DNA of 64,000 bases from Nocardia higoensis (GCF_015477835.1 NZ_JADLQN010000005.1:209829-273828), one strand, 5' to 3'; positions 15,483-24,927 are shown, counted from the first letter of the stretch. Made by a program: numbers and translations. The notes: a model not told the origin generated them from the sequence alone.

Positions 15483-16912
15483 GCGTTCTTCTCGTCGGGG
15501 TCTCGCATCGCAGCGCCCCGGTCTCGGTTCTCGAGAAGGTGGCGATCACCGACGACGATCGGCCCAAGCTGATCGACACCATGCTGGCCTCCAGTCACAT
15601 CTCCGAAGCCATGATCGTCTCGACCTGCAACCGGGTCGAGGTCTACGCGGTGGTCGACGCCTTCCACGGCGGCCTGGCCGAGGTCGGCGAACTGCTGTCC
15701 GAACATTCCGGCCTGCCGATGGCGGAACTGACCAGACACGCCTATGTCCGCTACAGCGAGGCCGCCGCCGAGCACCTGTTCGCGGTGGCCAGCGGCCTGG
15801 ACTCGATGGTGGTCGGCGAACAGCAGGTGCTCAGCCAGATCCGCGGCGCCTACGCCACCGCCGACGACCGGCAGGCCGTCGGCCGCACACTGCACGAGCT
15901 GGCCCAGCACTCGCTGCGGGTCGGCAAGCGCGTGCACGCCGAGACCGGAATCGACCGCGCGGGCGCGTCGGTGGTGTCGGTCGCGCTGGACCGCTCCAAG
16001 CAGGTGCTCGGCGACCTGGCGGGCAAGACCGCCGTGGTGGTCGGCGCGGGCGCGATGGGCGGACTGTCGGTCGCGCATCTGGCCCGGGGCGGCATCGGCC
16101 GCATCATCGTGGTCAACCGCACCATCGAACGGGCCCGCAGGCTGGCCGAGACCGCCGCTTCGCACGGGGTGGCGTCCAGTGCGCTGGAGCTGTCCCGGCT
16201 ACCCGAGGCCATGTCCGGCGCCGACGTGGTGCTCTCCTGTACCGGTGCGGTCGGCGCGGTGGTGACGTTGGCCGACACGCACCGCGCGCTGGCCGACCGC
16301 GACCGCGCCGAATTCCCGGTCGGGGAACGCCCGCTGGTGTTCTGCGATCTCGGCTTGCCGCGCGATGTGGAACCGGCCGTGGCCGGACTGCCCGGTGTCG
16401 CCGTCATCGACATCGAGTCGCTGCAGCGCGATCCGGCCGCGGGCGCCGCGGCCGACGACACCGCCGCCGCGCGCTCGATCGTCGCCGAGGAGCTGGCCAA
16501 GTACCTGGCCGGACAGCGGATGGCCGAGGTGACCCCCACCGTCGCGGCGCTGCGTCAGCGCGCGGCCGAGGTGGTCGAGGCCGAACTGCTCCGCCTGGAT
16601 TCCCGGCTGCCTGCCCTGGCCGAACCGGAACGCGACGAGGTCGCGCGCACGGTGCGCCGCGTGGTGGACAAGCTGCTGCACGCGCCGACGGTGCGGGTCA
16701 AGCAGCTGGCGTCCACGCCGGGGGGTGACAGCTACGCCGAAGCGCTGCGCGAACTCTTCGAGCTGAAGCCGGGGGCAGCGCAGGCGGTGGCCGCGCCGAT
16801 GGAGATCAGCGCGATCGGCAACGACCGCAGCGCCGGCTTGGCCGACGACTTCACGCCCGGGCACACCCTGGGCCTCGAGCAGCACCTCGGTGAGGAGGAA
16901 ACCCCGGCATGA
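15479..16912 (+). CDS. hemA: Glutamyl-tRNA reductase
   Basis: First committed step of C5-pathway tetrapyrrole synthesis: NADPH reduction of glutamyl-tRNA to glutamate-1-semialdehyde. The 477-residue protein has catalytic C50 in IVSTCNRVE, a VVGEQQVLSQI substrate motif, and the NADPH Rossmann motif VVGAGAMGGLSVAHL. A C-terminal dimerisation helix region follows. A ~45-residue tail extends past the usual end. It overlaps rex by four bases and hemC by four bases, so expression is coupled to the Rex operator upstream. Confidence 0.97.
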   Translation: MSVLLVGVSHRSAPVSVLEKVAITDDDRPKLIDTMLASSHISEAMIVSTCNRVEVYAVVDAFHGGLAEVGELLSEHSGLPMAELTRHAYVRYSEAAAEHLFAVASGLDSMVVGEQQVLSQIRGAYATADDRQAVGRTLHELAQHSLRVGKRVHAETGIDRAGASVVSVALDRSKQVLGDLAGKTAVVVGAGAMGGLSVAHLARGGIGRIIVVNRTIERARRLAETAASHGVASSALELSRLPEAMSGADVVLSCTGAVGAVVTLADTHRALADRDRAEFPVGERPLVFCDLGLPRDVEPAVAGLPGVAVIDIESLQRDPAAGAAADDTAAARSIVAEELAKYLAGQRMAEVTPTVAALRQRAAEVVEAELLRLDSRLPALAEPERDEVARTVRRVVDKLLHAPTVRVKQLASTPGGDSYAEALRELFELKPGAAQAVAAPMEISAIGNDRSAGLADDFTPGHTLGLEQHLGEEETPA

Positions 16913-17934
16913 CCGTCGCGCAGGAAGAGGGCAATGTGACCGCGGTGGGAACGGGAGCACCGTTACGCATCGGCACCCGCGGCAGCCTGCTCGCGATGAC
17001 CCAGGCGGGCACCGTGCGTGACGCCCTGGTCGCCGCGGGGCACCCGGCCGAACTGGTGGTGGTCAAGACGCCCGGCGACATGTCCTCCGATCCGGTGGCG
17101 ACGATCGGCGTCGGGGTGTTCACCTCGGCGCTGCGCGACGAGCTGCTGGCCGGCTCCATCGACCTGGCGGTGCACTCCTACAAGGATCTGCCGACCGCGT
17201 CCGATCCGCGATTCACCATCGCCGCGATCCCGCCGAGAGAGGATCCGCGCGACGCCCTGGTGGCGCGCGACGGTCTGGTCCTGGGCGAGCTACCCGCCGG
17301 CTCCACGGTGGGCACCTCCGCGCCGCGGCGGATGGCACAGTTGCGCGCGCTGGGTCTGGGCCTGGAGGTCGTGCCGTTGCGCGGCAACGTCGAGAGACGG
17401 CTGGGTATGGTGAGCTCCGGCGAGCTCGACGCCGTGGTGATCGCCCGCGCGGGCCTGTCGCGCATCGGTCGCACCGAGGTGGTGACCGAGTCGCTCGAAC
17501 CCGTGCAGATGCTGCCCGCCCCCGCGCAGGGCGCGCTGGCGGTCGAGTGCCGCAGCGAGGACACCACGCTCGCCGAAGCGCTGGCCGGGCTCGACGACGC
17601 CGCGACCAGAGCCGCAGTGGTGGCCGAACGCGCGCTGCTGGCCGAGCTGGAAGCGGGATGCACCGCGCCGGTAGGGGCGCTGGCCGAGGTCGTCGAATCG
17701 CTCGACGACGACGGCAGGATCGTCGAAGAGCTGTCGCTGCGCGGATGCGCTGCCGCGATCGACGGCTCGGAGGTGCTGCGCGCCTCGGTGGTCGGCGACC
17801 CGACTCAGGCGGCCGAACTCGGCCGCGCGCTGGCCCGCGAACTGCTGGAACTCGGCGCGCGCGACCTGCTCGCCGACGCGAGCCCGCCAGACACAGACTT
17901 CAGCAATCCCAGTCCGATGGAGAACCCTCAATGA
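16909..17934 (+). CDS. hemC: Porphobilinogen deaminase (hydroxymethylbilane synthase)
   Basis: Condenses four porphobilinogens to hydroxymethylbilane. The 341-residue protein has IGTRGSLLAMTQ at the start of domain 1, the HSYKDLPT loop with catalytic Asp, VGTSAPRRMAQLRAL, and C251 in LEAGCTAPVGAL as the dipyrromethane cofactor attachment. The in-frame ATG overlaps the hemA stop; an internal GTG about nine codons later is possible. Length is normal for actinobacteria. Confidence 0.96.
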   Translation: MTVAQEEGNVTAVGTGAPLRIGTRGSLLAMTQAGTVRDALVAAGHPAELVVVKTPGDMSSDPVATIGVGVFTSALRDELLAGSIDLAVHSYKDLPTASDPRFTIAAIPPREDPRDALVARDGLVLGELPAGSTVGTSAPRRMAQLRALGLGLEVVPLRGNVERRLGMVSSGELDAVVIARAGLSRIGRTEVVTESLEPVQMLPAPAQGALAVECRSEDTTLAEALAGLDDAATRAAVVAERALLAELEAGCTAPVGALAEVVESLDDDGRIVEELSLRGCAAAIDGSEVLRASVVGDPTQAAELGRALARELLELGARDLLADASPPDTDFSNPSPMENPQ

Positions 17935-19493
17935 GCCGAGCCACCAAGAAGCACCCCGGTCGGATCCTGTTCGTCGGGTCCGGACCCGGCGACCCGGCGC
18001 TGCTCACCGTGCGTGCGCGCGAGGTGCTCGGCAGGGCGACGCTGGCCTTCACCGATCCCGATGTGGACAAGGGCGTACTCGCGCTGATCGGCATCCAGGT
18101 CGAGGAGAACGAGGACGGCACTCGCCCGGTGGACGTGCGTCCGGCCCTCGGCGAGCCCGCCGAGGTCGCCAAGACCCTCATCGCCGAGGCCCGCAACGGT
18201 CACGACGTCGTGCGCGTCGTCGCCGGTGACCCGCTGACCACCGATTCGGTGATCACCGAGGTCACCACGGTGACCCGCTCGCACATGGTCTTCGAGGTGC
18301 TGCCCGGCCTGCCCAACGGCTCGGCGGTGCCCAGCTACGCCGGGATCGCGCTCGGCTCCGGCCACACCGAGGCCGACGTGCGCGGGGAGGTCGACTGGGC
18401 GGCGCTGGCCGCCGCGCCCGGCCCGCTGGTACTGCACGCCACCTCCGGTCACCTGGCCGAGACGGCGAGCGCGCTGGTGGAGCACGGGATGGCCTCGCAG
18501 ACTCCGGTCGCGGTGACCGTGCGTGGCACCACCCGTCAGCAGCGCACCATCGAGGCGACCCTGGCCACACTCAACAGCGCGGCCTCCGAGCTGGTCGGCC
18601 CCTTGGTGGTGACGATCGGCAAGGCGGTCGCCAGCCGCTCGAAGATGTCGTGGTGGGAGTCGCGCGCGCTCTACGGCTGGACCGTGCTGGTGCCGCGCAC
18701 CAAGGATCAGGCCGCCGAGATGAGCGAGCGGCTGGTGACCCACGGCGCCATCCCGATGGAGGTGCCGACCATCGCCGTCGAGCCCCCGCGCAGTCCGGCT
18801 CAGATGGAGCGGGCGGTCAAGGGCCTGGTCGACGGCCGCTATCAGTGGGTCGTCTTCACCTCCACCAACGCGGTGCGCGCGGTGTGGGAGAAGTTCGCCG
18901 AGTTCGGTCTGGACGCCCGCGCGTTCTCCGGGGTGAAGATCGCCTGCGTCGGTGAGGCCACCGCCGAGAAGGTGCGCTCCTTCGGCATCAACCCGGAGCT
19001 GGTGCCCTCGGGCGAGCAGTCGTCGGAAGGTTTGCTGGCCGACTTCCCGCCCTACGACGACGTGTTCGATCCGGTGAACCGGGTGCTGCTGCCGCGCGCC
19101 GACATCGCCACCGAGACGCTGGCCGAAGGGCTGCGCGACCGCGGCTGGGAGATCGACGATGTGACCGCCTACCGCACGGTGCGCGCCTCTCCGCCGCCCG
19201 CGGAGACCCGCGAGATGATCAAGACCGGCGGTTTCGACGCGGTCCTGTTCACCTCGTCCTCCACGGTGCGCAACCTGGTCGGTATCGCGGGTAAGCCGCA
19301 CGCCCGCACCATCGTCGCCTGCATCGGCCCGAAGACCGCCGAAACCGCCGTGGAGTTCGGCTTGCGCGTGGATGTTCAGCCCGAGGTCGCCCAGGTCGGT
19401 CCGCTGGTGGAGGCGCTCGCCGAGCACGCCGCTCGTCTGCGCGCCGAGGGTTTGCTGCCTCCGCCGCGTAAGAAGAGCCGCCGCAGCCGGTAG
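17931..19493 (+). CDS. hemD: Fused uroporphyrinogen-III methyltransferase-like / uroporphyrinogen-III synthase
   Basis: A 520-residue two-domain protein. The N-terminal half (about 1-240) is a tetrapyrrole-methylase fold with FVGSGPGDPALLTVRA. The second SAM motif of SUMT enzymes (normally GGDPFVFGRG) reads AGDPLTTDS, so methylase activity is doubtful. The C-terminal half (about 250-510) is HemD, which closes hydroxymethylbilane to uroporphyrinogen III, with WVVFTSTNAV and VLFTSSSTVRN. The ATG overlaps the hemC stop. A strong hairpin follows, ending the rex-hemACD unit. Confidence 0.93.
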   Translation: MSRATKKHPGRILFVGSGPGDPALLTVRAREVLGRATLAFTDPDVDKGVLALIGIQVEENEDGTRPVDVRPALGEPAEVAKTLIAEARNGHDVVRVVAGDPLTTDSVITEVTTVTRSHMVFEVLPGLPNGSAVPSYAGIALGSGHTEADVRGEVDWAALAAAPGPLVLHATSGHLAETASALVEHGMASQTPVAVTVRGTTRQQRTIEATLATLNSAASELVGPLVVTIGKAVASRSKMSWWESRALYGWTVLVPRTKDQAAEMSERLVTHGAIPMEVPTIAVEPPRSPAQMERAVKGLVDGRYQWVVFTSTNAVRAVWEKFAEFGLDARAFSGVKIACVGEATAEKVRSFGINPELVPSGEQSSEGLLADFPPYDDVFDPVNRVLLPRADIATETLAEGLRDRGWEIDDVTAYRTVRASPPPAETREMIKTGGFDAVLFTSSSTVRNLVGIAGKPHARTIVACIGPKTAETAVEFGLRVDVQPEVAQVGPLVEALAEHAARLRAEGLLPPPRKKSRRSR

Positions 19494-19660
19494 GTCCGGA
19501 CTGATCTCCGCCGGGACTCGTGTGGTCGCGGGCGAGGTGGGCTGGTCGGCCGCCAGTCGGCGAGTCGCTCTCGGAGGGCGAGCGCGTCACGGGGCGCGAT
19601 CACCTCGGCGCCGTTGTCGACAGCGATCGGGACCGATGTCCGGCGGTGGGTGTCGCACCG

Positions 19661-19694
19661 GGGCAGGGTGGGCGATCACTCGCCCACCCTGCCC
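19661..19694. terminator. Bidirectional hairpin terminator after hemD
   Basis: GGGCAGGGTGGGCGA at 19661-19675 pairs perfectly with TCGCCCACCCTGCCC at 19680-19694 around a TCAC loop (15 bp). Lies between convergent hemD and the small minus-strand gene, though T-runs on either side are weak. Confidence 0.75.
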
Positions 19695-19715
19695 GTTCTC
19701 GGCTTCTGCCGGGCC

Positions 19716-20018
19716 TCAGCGGCTGTAGCGCAGCAGGGTGCGCACCAGTCGGCAGGTCCGGTCCGACGGCGGGCGGATGCCCACGGATTCGGCTGTGCGC
19801 CGGATCTTCTCGTTGGTGGCCTGGGCGGGGTAGTGGATGCCCGAGTCGAGCAGGGCGATGGACAGGCGCATGGCCTTGAGCCTGCGGTTGTGGGTGATGT
19901 ACCAGGAACGCGGCCGACCCGCGGGCAGTGGCTGCTTCTCCAGCGGCCGGTACGGCGTGATGGCCCGGGACTGTGTCTGGCTGCCGGTATCGGCGGTTGC
20001 GGTGGTGGGCACCTGCAT
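19716..20018 (-). CDS. Small conserved basic protein of unknown function
   Basis: Up to 100 residues. The first ~30 are Thr/Ser/Ala-rich. The rest (RSWYITHNRRLKAMRLSIAL, then GIHYPAQATNEKIRRTAESVG and CRLVRTLLRYSR) is basic, predicted helical and looks like one compact domain. No family recognised. GGGGAGG abuts the ATG at 20018, so the GTG at 20012, six bases after it, may be the true start (98 residues). The gene separates hemD from hemB on the opposite strand. Confidence 0.65.
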   Translation of the reverse strand: MQVPTTATADTGSQTQSRAITPYRPLEKQPLPAGRPRSWYITHNRRLKAMRLSIALLDSGIHYPAQATNEKIRRTAESVGIRPPSDRTCRLVRTLLRYSR

Positions 20019-20171
20019 CCTCCCCTCGCGATCGGGAACCCGGCGGATTCCCTCGAACACATCTTCGATTGTACCCTCGGACACCGACAGAAATCGGCTG
20101 GCCACAAGGGTTTTCGGTCGTCGGCGGACGGAGTGGAAACGGCCGCCCGAACCGGGCCCGCGGCGCAGGCG

Positions 20172-20177
20172 TATCGT
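20172..20177 (+). promoter_or_regulatory. Putative -10 box (leaderless) for hemB
   Basis: TATCGT ends 7 bases before the hemB ATG at 20185 with no ribosome binding site, so hemB appears to have its own promoter separate from rex-hemACD. Confidence 0.45.
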
Positions 20178-20184
20178 GCGATCC

Positions 20185-21162
20185 ATGACCGGAACGGACC
20201 GCCCCCGACGGTTGCGCCGCACCCCCGCGCTGCGTCGTCTCGTGGCCGAGACCACCTTGGAGCCACGGCATCTGGTGCTGCCGATGTTCGTGGCCGACGG
20301 ACTCGACGAACCGCGCGAGATCGGCTCCATGCCGGGCGTGCAACAACATTCGATGGATTCGCTGCGCAAGGCCGCCGTCGAGGCGGTCGCCGCGGGCGTC
20401 GGCGGGCTGATGCTCTTCGGCGTCCCGCTGGCCGAGGACAAGGATGCCGCGGGCAGCCAGGCGAGCGACCCCGAGGGCATCCTCAACCGGGGACTGCGCG
20501 CGCTGGCCGAGGAGGTCGGCGGCGCCACCGTCGTCATGGCCGACACCTGCCTCGACGAGTTCACCGACCACGGGCACTGCGGCGTGCTCAACTCCTCCTG
20601 CGAGGTGGACAACGATGCCACCCTGCACCGCTACGTGGACATGGCCATCGCGCAGGCCGAAGCGGGCGCGGATCTGCTCGGCACCAGCGGCATGATGGAC
20701 GGTCAGGTCGGCGCGATCCGGCGCGGCCTGGACGCGGTGGGCCGCTCCGACACCGGCATCCTGGCCTATGCCGCCAAATACGCCTCCGCCTTCTACGGCC
20801 CCTTCCGCGAGGCCGTCTCGTCCTCGCTGGAAGGCGATCGGCGTACCTATCAGCAGGATCCGGCCAACCGGCGGGAGTCGATGCGCGAACTGGATCTGGA
20901 TCTGGCCGAAGGGGCCGACATCGTCATGGTGAAACCGGCGATGGCCTACCTGGACATCCTGCGTGAGGTCGCCGACCGCGCCACGGTGCCGGTGGCCGCC
21001 TATCAGATCTCCGGGGAGTACTCGATGATCACCGCGGCCGCCGAGCGCGGGTGGATCGACCGCGAGGCCGCCGTGCTCGAGTCGCTGACCGGCATCCGGC
21101 GGGCCGGGGCCGATATCGTCCTCACCTACTGGGCGACCGAGGCCGCGCGCTGGTTGTCGTGA
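20185..21162 (+). CDS. hemB: Delta-aminolevulinic acid dehydratase (porphobilinogen synthase)
   Basis: Joins two 5-aminolevulinate molecules to porphobilinogen. The 325-residue protein shows the two Schiff-base lysines K198 (AYAAKYASAF) and K250 (VMVKPAMAY). Cysteines C122, C132 and C139 (ADTCLDEF, HGHCG and SSCEVD) form a zinc-site pattern. The start at 20185 opens directly into the family N-terminus and has a -10-like box 7 bases before it. The stop overlaps the next gene's GTG. Confidence 0.96.
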   Translation: MTGTDRPRRLRRTPALRRLVAETTLEPRHLVLPMFVADGLDEPREIGSMPGVQQHSMDSLRKAAVEAVAAGVGGLMLFGVPLAEDKDAAGSQASDPEGILNRGLRALAEEVGGATVVMADTCLDEFTDHGHCGVLNSSCEVDNDATLHRYVDMAIAQAEAGADLLGTSGMMDGQVGAIRRGLDAVGRSDTGILAYAAKYASAFYGPFREAVSSSLEGDRRTYQQDPANRRESMRELDLDLAEGADIVMVKPAMAYLDILREVADRATVPVAAYQISGEYSMITAAAERGWIDREAAVLESLTGIRRAGADIVLTYWATEAARWLS

Positions 21163-21740
21163 CGCCGCCGCCCCACTCCACCCCGCCGAGAGGTTTCCCG
21201 CCCGGATCCGCGCCGCCGCCCCCTCCGCTGCCCTCTGGTTCGTTTCCGGCGAAAGCCGAGCCCGCACCGCTCGCGCCGGAGAGCGTGCGCACCGCCGCCC
21301 AGTTGTGGTGGGCCGTGGTGGCTCTCGGGGTGGTGCGGGTGGTCGCCGGTGCGATCGACACCATGGGCAATCGCGCGGAGTTCGAGCGCCGCCTCGTCGA
21401 GGACGCGCAGCAGCCGATGCCCGAGGCGGTGGCGCAACTGTACGTCTCGATGTACATGGTGTTCCTCGTCATGGGCGGGCTCGTGCTGGCGGCGGCCGCG
21501 GCGGGCGCGGTGTACCTGTTCACCAAGGGGCGTGTGTGGACGCGCACGCTGTTGACGGTGGGCGGCATATGGTTCGTGCTCACAGCGCTGATCACTCTGT
21601 TCACGCTGGGTGGTTCGGGCGGCGCGGCGGCTTTCGTGGCGGGTGGAGTGGCCGTCGTGCAAGGGGTCCTCGCGGGTGGTGCGTTGTACGGAAGTTACCG
21701 ACCGGAGTCGAACGGGTACTTCTCCATCACCAACAAGTGA
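21159..21740 (+). CDS. Conserved membrane protein (Rv0513-like)
   Basis: A 193-residue protein. Its first ~45 residues are proline-rich (APPPPPLPSG). Four hydrophobic helices follow at about 48-68, 95-120, 128-150 and 155-178. No catalytic motif is seen. The GTG overlaps the hemB stop (GTGA), so translation is coupled. The position after hemB is conserved in mycobacteria (Rv0513), but the role is unknown. Confidence 0.8.
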   Translation: MTPPPHSTPPRGFPPGSAPPPPPLPSGSFPAKAEPAPLAPESVRTAAQLWWAVVALGVVRVVAGAIDTMGNRAEFERRLVEDAQQPMPEAVAQLYVSMYMVFLVMGGLVLAAAAAGAVYLFTKGRVWTRTLLTVGGIWFVLTALITLFTLGGSGGAAAFVAGGVAVVQGVLAGGALYGSYRPESNGYFSITNK

Positions 21741-21896
21741 ACCCGGGTTGGCAACTCATCGAATTGGCCGCAATGAGGCGGACCTGTATCGTGAGGGTTG
21801 TCACAGGAGACATGGGAACCGGTGGTCGATGGTCATACGTTATCGAGCTTCGCGCGCGGACGGTGCCCGGAGACATCCGGGAGATCGGAGGCATCG

Positions 21897-22016
21897 ATGC
21901 GCGTGGTGATCCAACAGCCGCAGAGCATTCGGAAAGACGTGATCGTTCTCGGCCTGCTGGTTCTGTTCGGGCTGGTCACCGTGGCGCTGCTCCTGCTGCC
22001 CGGATCGGTCGGCTGA
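21897..22016 (+). CDS. Very small single-span membrane protein
   Basis: A 39-residue protein: a short polar start, a basic RKD, then one hydrophobic helix (VIVLGLLVLFGLVTVALLLL). The ATG is preceded by GGAGG five bases upstream, which supports this start over a longer frame from 21798. It lies between two membrane-protein genes in the hemB-hemL interval. Function unknown. Confidence 0.6.
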   Translation: MRVVIQQPQSIRKDVIVLGLLVLFGLVTVALLLLPGSVG

Positions 22017-22038
22017 CGGCAGCGCGAGGAGGCGGCGC

Positions 22039-22635
22039 GTGACCGACAGGGAGGCCGACGAGGTCCGCGACGATCGGGTCGACCACGCCGAGGACACCAG
22101 CCTGTTCTACGAACCGGGAGCCTGCTGGTGGACCGTGAGCTACGGGCCCGTCGCGTGCGCGCTCATCCTCGTGATCGAGATGGCGACCGGCACCACCCCG
22201 CACTGGTTCGCCCTGACCTTCTGCGCCACTCTGATCGCCGCCTTCTCGTCCGTGCAGGTGCTGGCGGCCCGCGCGCATGTCAGCGTGCAACTCACCGCAT
22301 CGGCGCTGCGCCAGGGTGCGGAGACCATCCCGCTCTCGGCGATCGCCGCGGTGCTGCCCGAACACGGGGAGGGCACACTGGATGTCGCTGCCCTGCAAGG
22401 GGTCTCGTGGGATGACGCGGGCTCCTGGCCCGATGAGGAATGGACGTCGGCCAGGGCGCTGGGTGAACTGAGCGGAGTGCCGCGCAGGCGCACGGGCATC
22501 GGGCTCCGGCTGCGCGAAGGCGGACTGGTACGGGCGTGGGCCAAGGATCATCGGGGACTGCGGGCGGCGCTGACCGAAGCGCTGCGCTCGCGCGCCGACG
22601 ACCGAGGCGAGAACAACGGCGAGGAGAGCGCGTGA
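22039..22635 (+). CDS. Two-helix membrane protein with C-terminal soluble domain (possibly DUF3093-like)
   Basis: A 198-residue protein. Two hydrophobic helices (about 32-72) are followed by a ~110-residue soluble domain that ends in GIGLRLREGGLVRAWAKDHRG-like sequence. This layout reminds me of DUF3093 but the match is from memory and weak. The stop overlaps the next GTG, so the two are co-translated. Confidence 0.7.
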   Translation: MTDREADEVRDDRVDHAEDTSLFYEPGACWWTVSYGPVACALILVIEMATGTTPHWFALTFCATLIAAFSSVQVLAARAHVSVQLTASALRQGAETIPLSAIAAVLPEHGEGTLDVAALQGVSWDDAGSWPDEEWTSARALGELSGVPRRRTGIGLRLREGGLVRAWAKDHRGLRAALTEALRSRADDRGENNGEESA

Positions 22636-22883
22636 GGCGAGACCGAGTGATCGCGATCGTGGAAGCCGTCGTGGCCGCTGTGCTCATGGTCGCCGCGGTG
22701 GCGAGCTGGCGCGGTGGCGTGGTGGACACCTCGTTCGCGGCGCAAGGTGAGGTGCCCGCTCATGATTCGGTGCGCTATGTGGGTCCATGGCTCGTGCTGG
22801 CCGCCACGCTGGTCGCCGTGGCCGGGCTGACTCTCGTCGACGCCACCGCCCGGGTACGGCGGACTCGTTCGCTGCGCCCCTGA
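22632..22883 (+). CDS. Small two-helix membrane protein
   Basis: An 83-residue protein with hydrophobic helices at about 8-25 and 50-70 separated by a short polar loop, and an Arg-rich end. The GTG overlaps the previous stop, forming a two-gene unit. No family recognised. Confidence 0.7.
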   Translation: MRRDRVIAIVEAVVAAVLMVAAVASWRGGVVDTSFAAQGEVPAHDSVRYVGPWLVLAATLVAVAGLTLVDATARVRRTRSLRP

Positions 22884-22955
22884 CCGCTCGCGCTGTCCGT
22901 CCACTCCGGCTGGACCGGGAAGTGGCACACCACGTCGGCCCGCGGCCGCTCGTAC

Positions 22956-23405
22956 TCAGTCCCAGTTCTGATAGACGTCGAGCACCCGTCCGTTGTGGGT
23001 GCCGGGCGCGTTGAGGAAGATCGAGACGGTGCCGTCGGGGTGCCGGGCGCTCTCGGAGATCACCTGCCGCAGCGAGGCGCGGATGTTGCCGTTCTCGTCG
23101 CGCCACAGCGTGGTCTCCGGATGCAGACCCGCGCCCAGGGCGCGGGGCGGGATCACCATCGTCACCAGCGCGGGGATCGGACCGCCCGCCAGCCACACGG
23201 TCTCGTCGTGGTTGAGGTGGACGCCGGCGCGGCCCTCATCGAGGGCGAGGACGGGTTCGGCCGCGGTCGCCGGCCCCGCGCAGACGACCAGGGCGGCCAC
23301 GGCGCCGATGGTGACCGAGGCGAGACCGATCGCCACCGACCTGATCGGCGCACGACCGACCGACGGCGAACCTACCGACGCTGAACCTGCCGACGTGGAG
23401 AGCAT
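22956..23405 (-). CDS. Secreted protein of unknown function
   Basis: A 149-residue protein with a long signal region (hydrophobic VAIGLASVTIGAVAALVVCA, cleavage near ATAAEP). The mature domain of about 100 residues includes HLNHDETVWLAGG and a C-terminal VLDVYQNWD. Before the hydrophobic core there is a short Ser/Val/Gly repeat (SVG, SAG) from a local GACGGCGAACC-like repeat in the DNA. The ATG at 23405 has GGGAAGG six bases upstream. It is convergent with the membrane-protein pair. Confidence 0.75.
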   Translation of the reverse strand: MLSTSAGSASVGSPSVGRAPIRSVAIGLASVTIGAVAALVVCAGPATAAEPVLALDEGRAGVHLNHDETVWLAGGPIPALVTMVIPPRALGAGLHPETTLWRDENGNIRASLRQVISESARHPDGTVSIFLNAPGTHNGRVLDVYQNWD

Positions 23406-23571
23406 GTGAACCTTCCCGACGCTGGGTGCCCGACCCACAGAGAGTACGCACCGGCCGCGCCCCTCGCGGGTAATCCGCGACAAACCGTTTCCGGCGCGTC
23501 GTTGCGGTGCGTATCACGTGTCCTACACCCTGTCGTCGACGCCCTCCGGCGGGGCTGCGACACTGGAGGCC

Positions 23572-24927
23572 GTGAGTTCTTCTCCGCGCGCGACCAGTGC
23601 CTCCTCGATCGGTGACGTGTCGGCGGCGGTGTCCGCCCGCCTGTTCGACCGGGCAGCTTCGGTGATCCCCGGCGGGGTCAATTCGCCGGTTCGCGCCTTC
23701 AAGGGCGTCGGCGGGACGCCCCGCTTCATCGCCTCGGCGGCGGGCTGCACCATGACCGACGTCGACGGCAACGAATACGTCGATCTCGTCTGCTCCTGGG
23801 GCCCGATGATCCTCGGCCACGCCCATCCGGCGGTGGTGGAGGCGGTGCGCGAGGCCGCGCTCGGCGGCCTGTCCTTCGGCGCTCCGACCGAGGCCGAGAT
23901 CGAGCTGGCCGAGCACATCGTCGAGCGTGTCGAGCCGGTCGAGCGGGTGCGGCTGGTGAATTCGGGCACCGAGGCGACCATGAGCGCGGTGCGGCTGGCG
24001 CGCGGCTGCACTGGACGCACCAAGATCATCAAGTTCGCCGGCTGCTACCACGGTCACGTGGACGCGCTGCTGGCCGACGCGGGCTCCGGCGTGGCCACCC
24101 TCGGCCTGCCCACATCACCCGGCGTGACCGGTGCGCAGGCCGCCGACACCATCGTGCTGCCGTACAACGACCTGGCCGCCGTCGCCGCCGCCTTCCAGGC
24201 CCACCCCGGTGAGATCGCCTGTGTGATCACCGAGGCCGCGGCGGGCAACATGGGCGCGGTCGCGCCACTGCCCGGATTCAACGCGGGCCTGCGCGAGCTC
24301 ACCGCGGCCGACGGCGCGCTGCTGATCATGGACGAGGTCATGACGGGCTTCCGGGTCAGCCGCTCGGGTTGGTACGGCCTCGAGGGCGTGGCGGGCGACC
24401 TCTACACCTTCGGCAAGGTGATGAGCGGCGGCCTGCCCGCCGCGGCGTTCGGCGGTCGCGCCGAGTTCATGAACCAGCTCGCCCCGCTCGGACCGGTCTA
24501 CCAGGCGGGCACACTGTCGGGTAATCCGGTCGCCGTCGCCGCGGGTCTGGCCTCGCTGCGCGCGGCCGACGACGCGGTGTACGCCGCGCTGGACAGCAAT
24601 GCCCGGCGTCTCGGCGGACTGCTCGGCGAAGCGCTGACGACGGCCGGGGTCGAGCATCAGGTTCAGTTCGCGGGCAATATGGTGAGCGTGTTCTTCGCCG
24701 ATCGTCCGGTCACCGACTACGCCACCGCCAAGGCCAGCCAGACCTGGCGTTTTCCCGCCTTCTTCCACGCGCTGCTCGACGGTGGCGTCTACGCGCCGCC
24801 GAGCGCGTTCGAGGCGTGGTTCGTCTCCGCGGCGCTCGACGAGAACGCATTCGACCGTATCGCCGCCGCCCTGCCCGCCGCCGCTCGCGCGGCCGCGGCC
24901 GCCACCCCCGAAGGAATCCGCGCGTGA
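23572..24927 (+). CDS. hemL: Glutamate-1-semialdehyde 2,1-aminomutase
   Basis: PLP enzyme that converts glutamate-1-semialdehyde to 5-aminolevulinate, the step after HemA. The 451-residue protein belongs to class-III aminotransferases. It has K282 in YTFGKVMSGG, the LLIMDEVMTGFR metal/PLP region, and the substrate loop PGGVNSPVRAF. GTG at 23572 follows GGAGG. The stop overlaps the next GTG, linking heme supply to the cytochrome c maturation genes downstream. Confidence 0.96.
   Translation: MSSSPRATSASSIGDVSAAVSARLFDRAASVIPGGVNSPVRAFKGVGGTPRFIASAAGCTMTDVDGNEYVDLVCSWGPMILGHAHPAVVEAVREAALGGLSFGAPTEAEIELAEHIVERVEPVERVRLVNSGTEATMSAVRLARGCTGRTKIIKFAGCYHGHVDALLADAGSGVATLGLPTSPGVTGAQAADTIVLPYNDLAAVAAAFQAHPGEIACVITEAAAGNMGAVAPLPGFNAGLRELTAADGALLIMDEVMTGFRVSRSGWYGLEGVAGDLYTFGKVMSGGLPAAAFGGRAEFMNQLAPLGPVYQAGTLSGNPVAVAAGLASLRAADDAVYAALDSNARRLGGLLGEALTTAGVEHQVQFAGNMVSVFFADRPVTDYATAKASQTWRFPAFFHALLDGGVYAPPSAFEAWFVSAALDENAFDRIAAALPAAARAAAAATPEGIRA

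Noticed and set aside
17928..19427. Long minus-strand open frame opposite hemD
   Set aside because: Same GC-shadow effect; no conserved motif, and hemD is certain.
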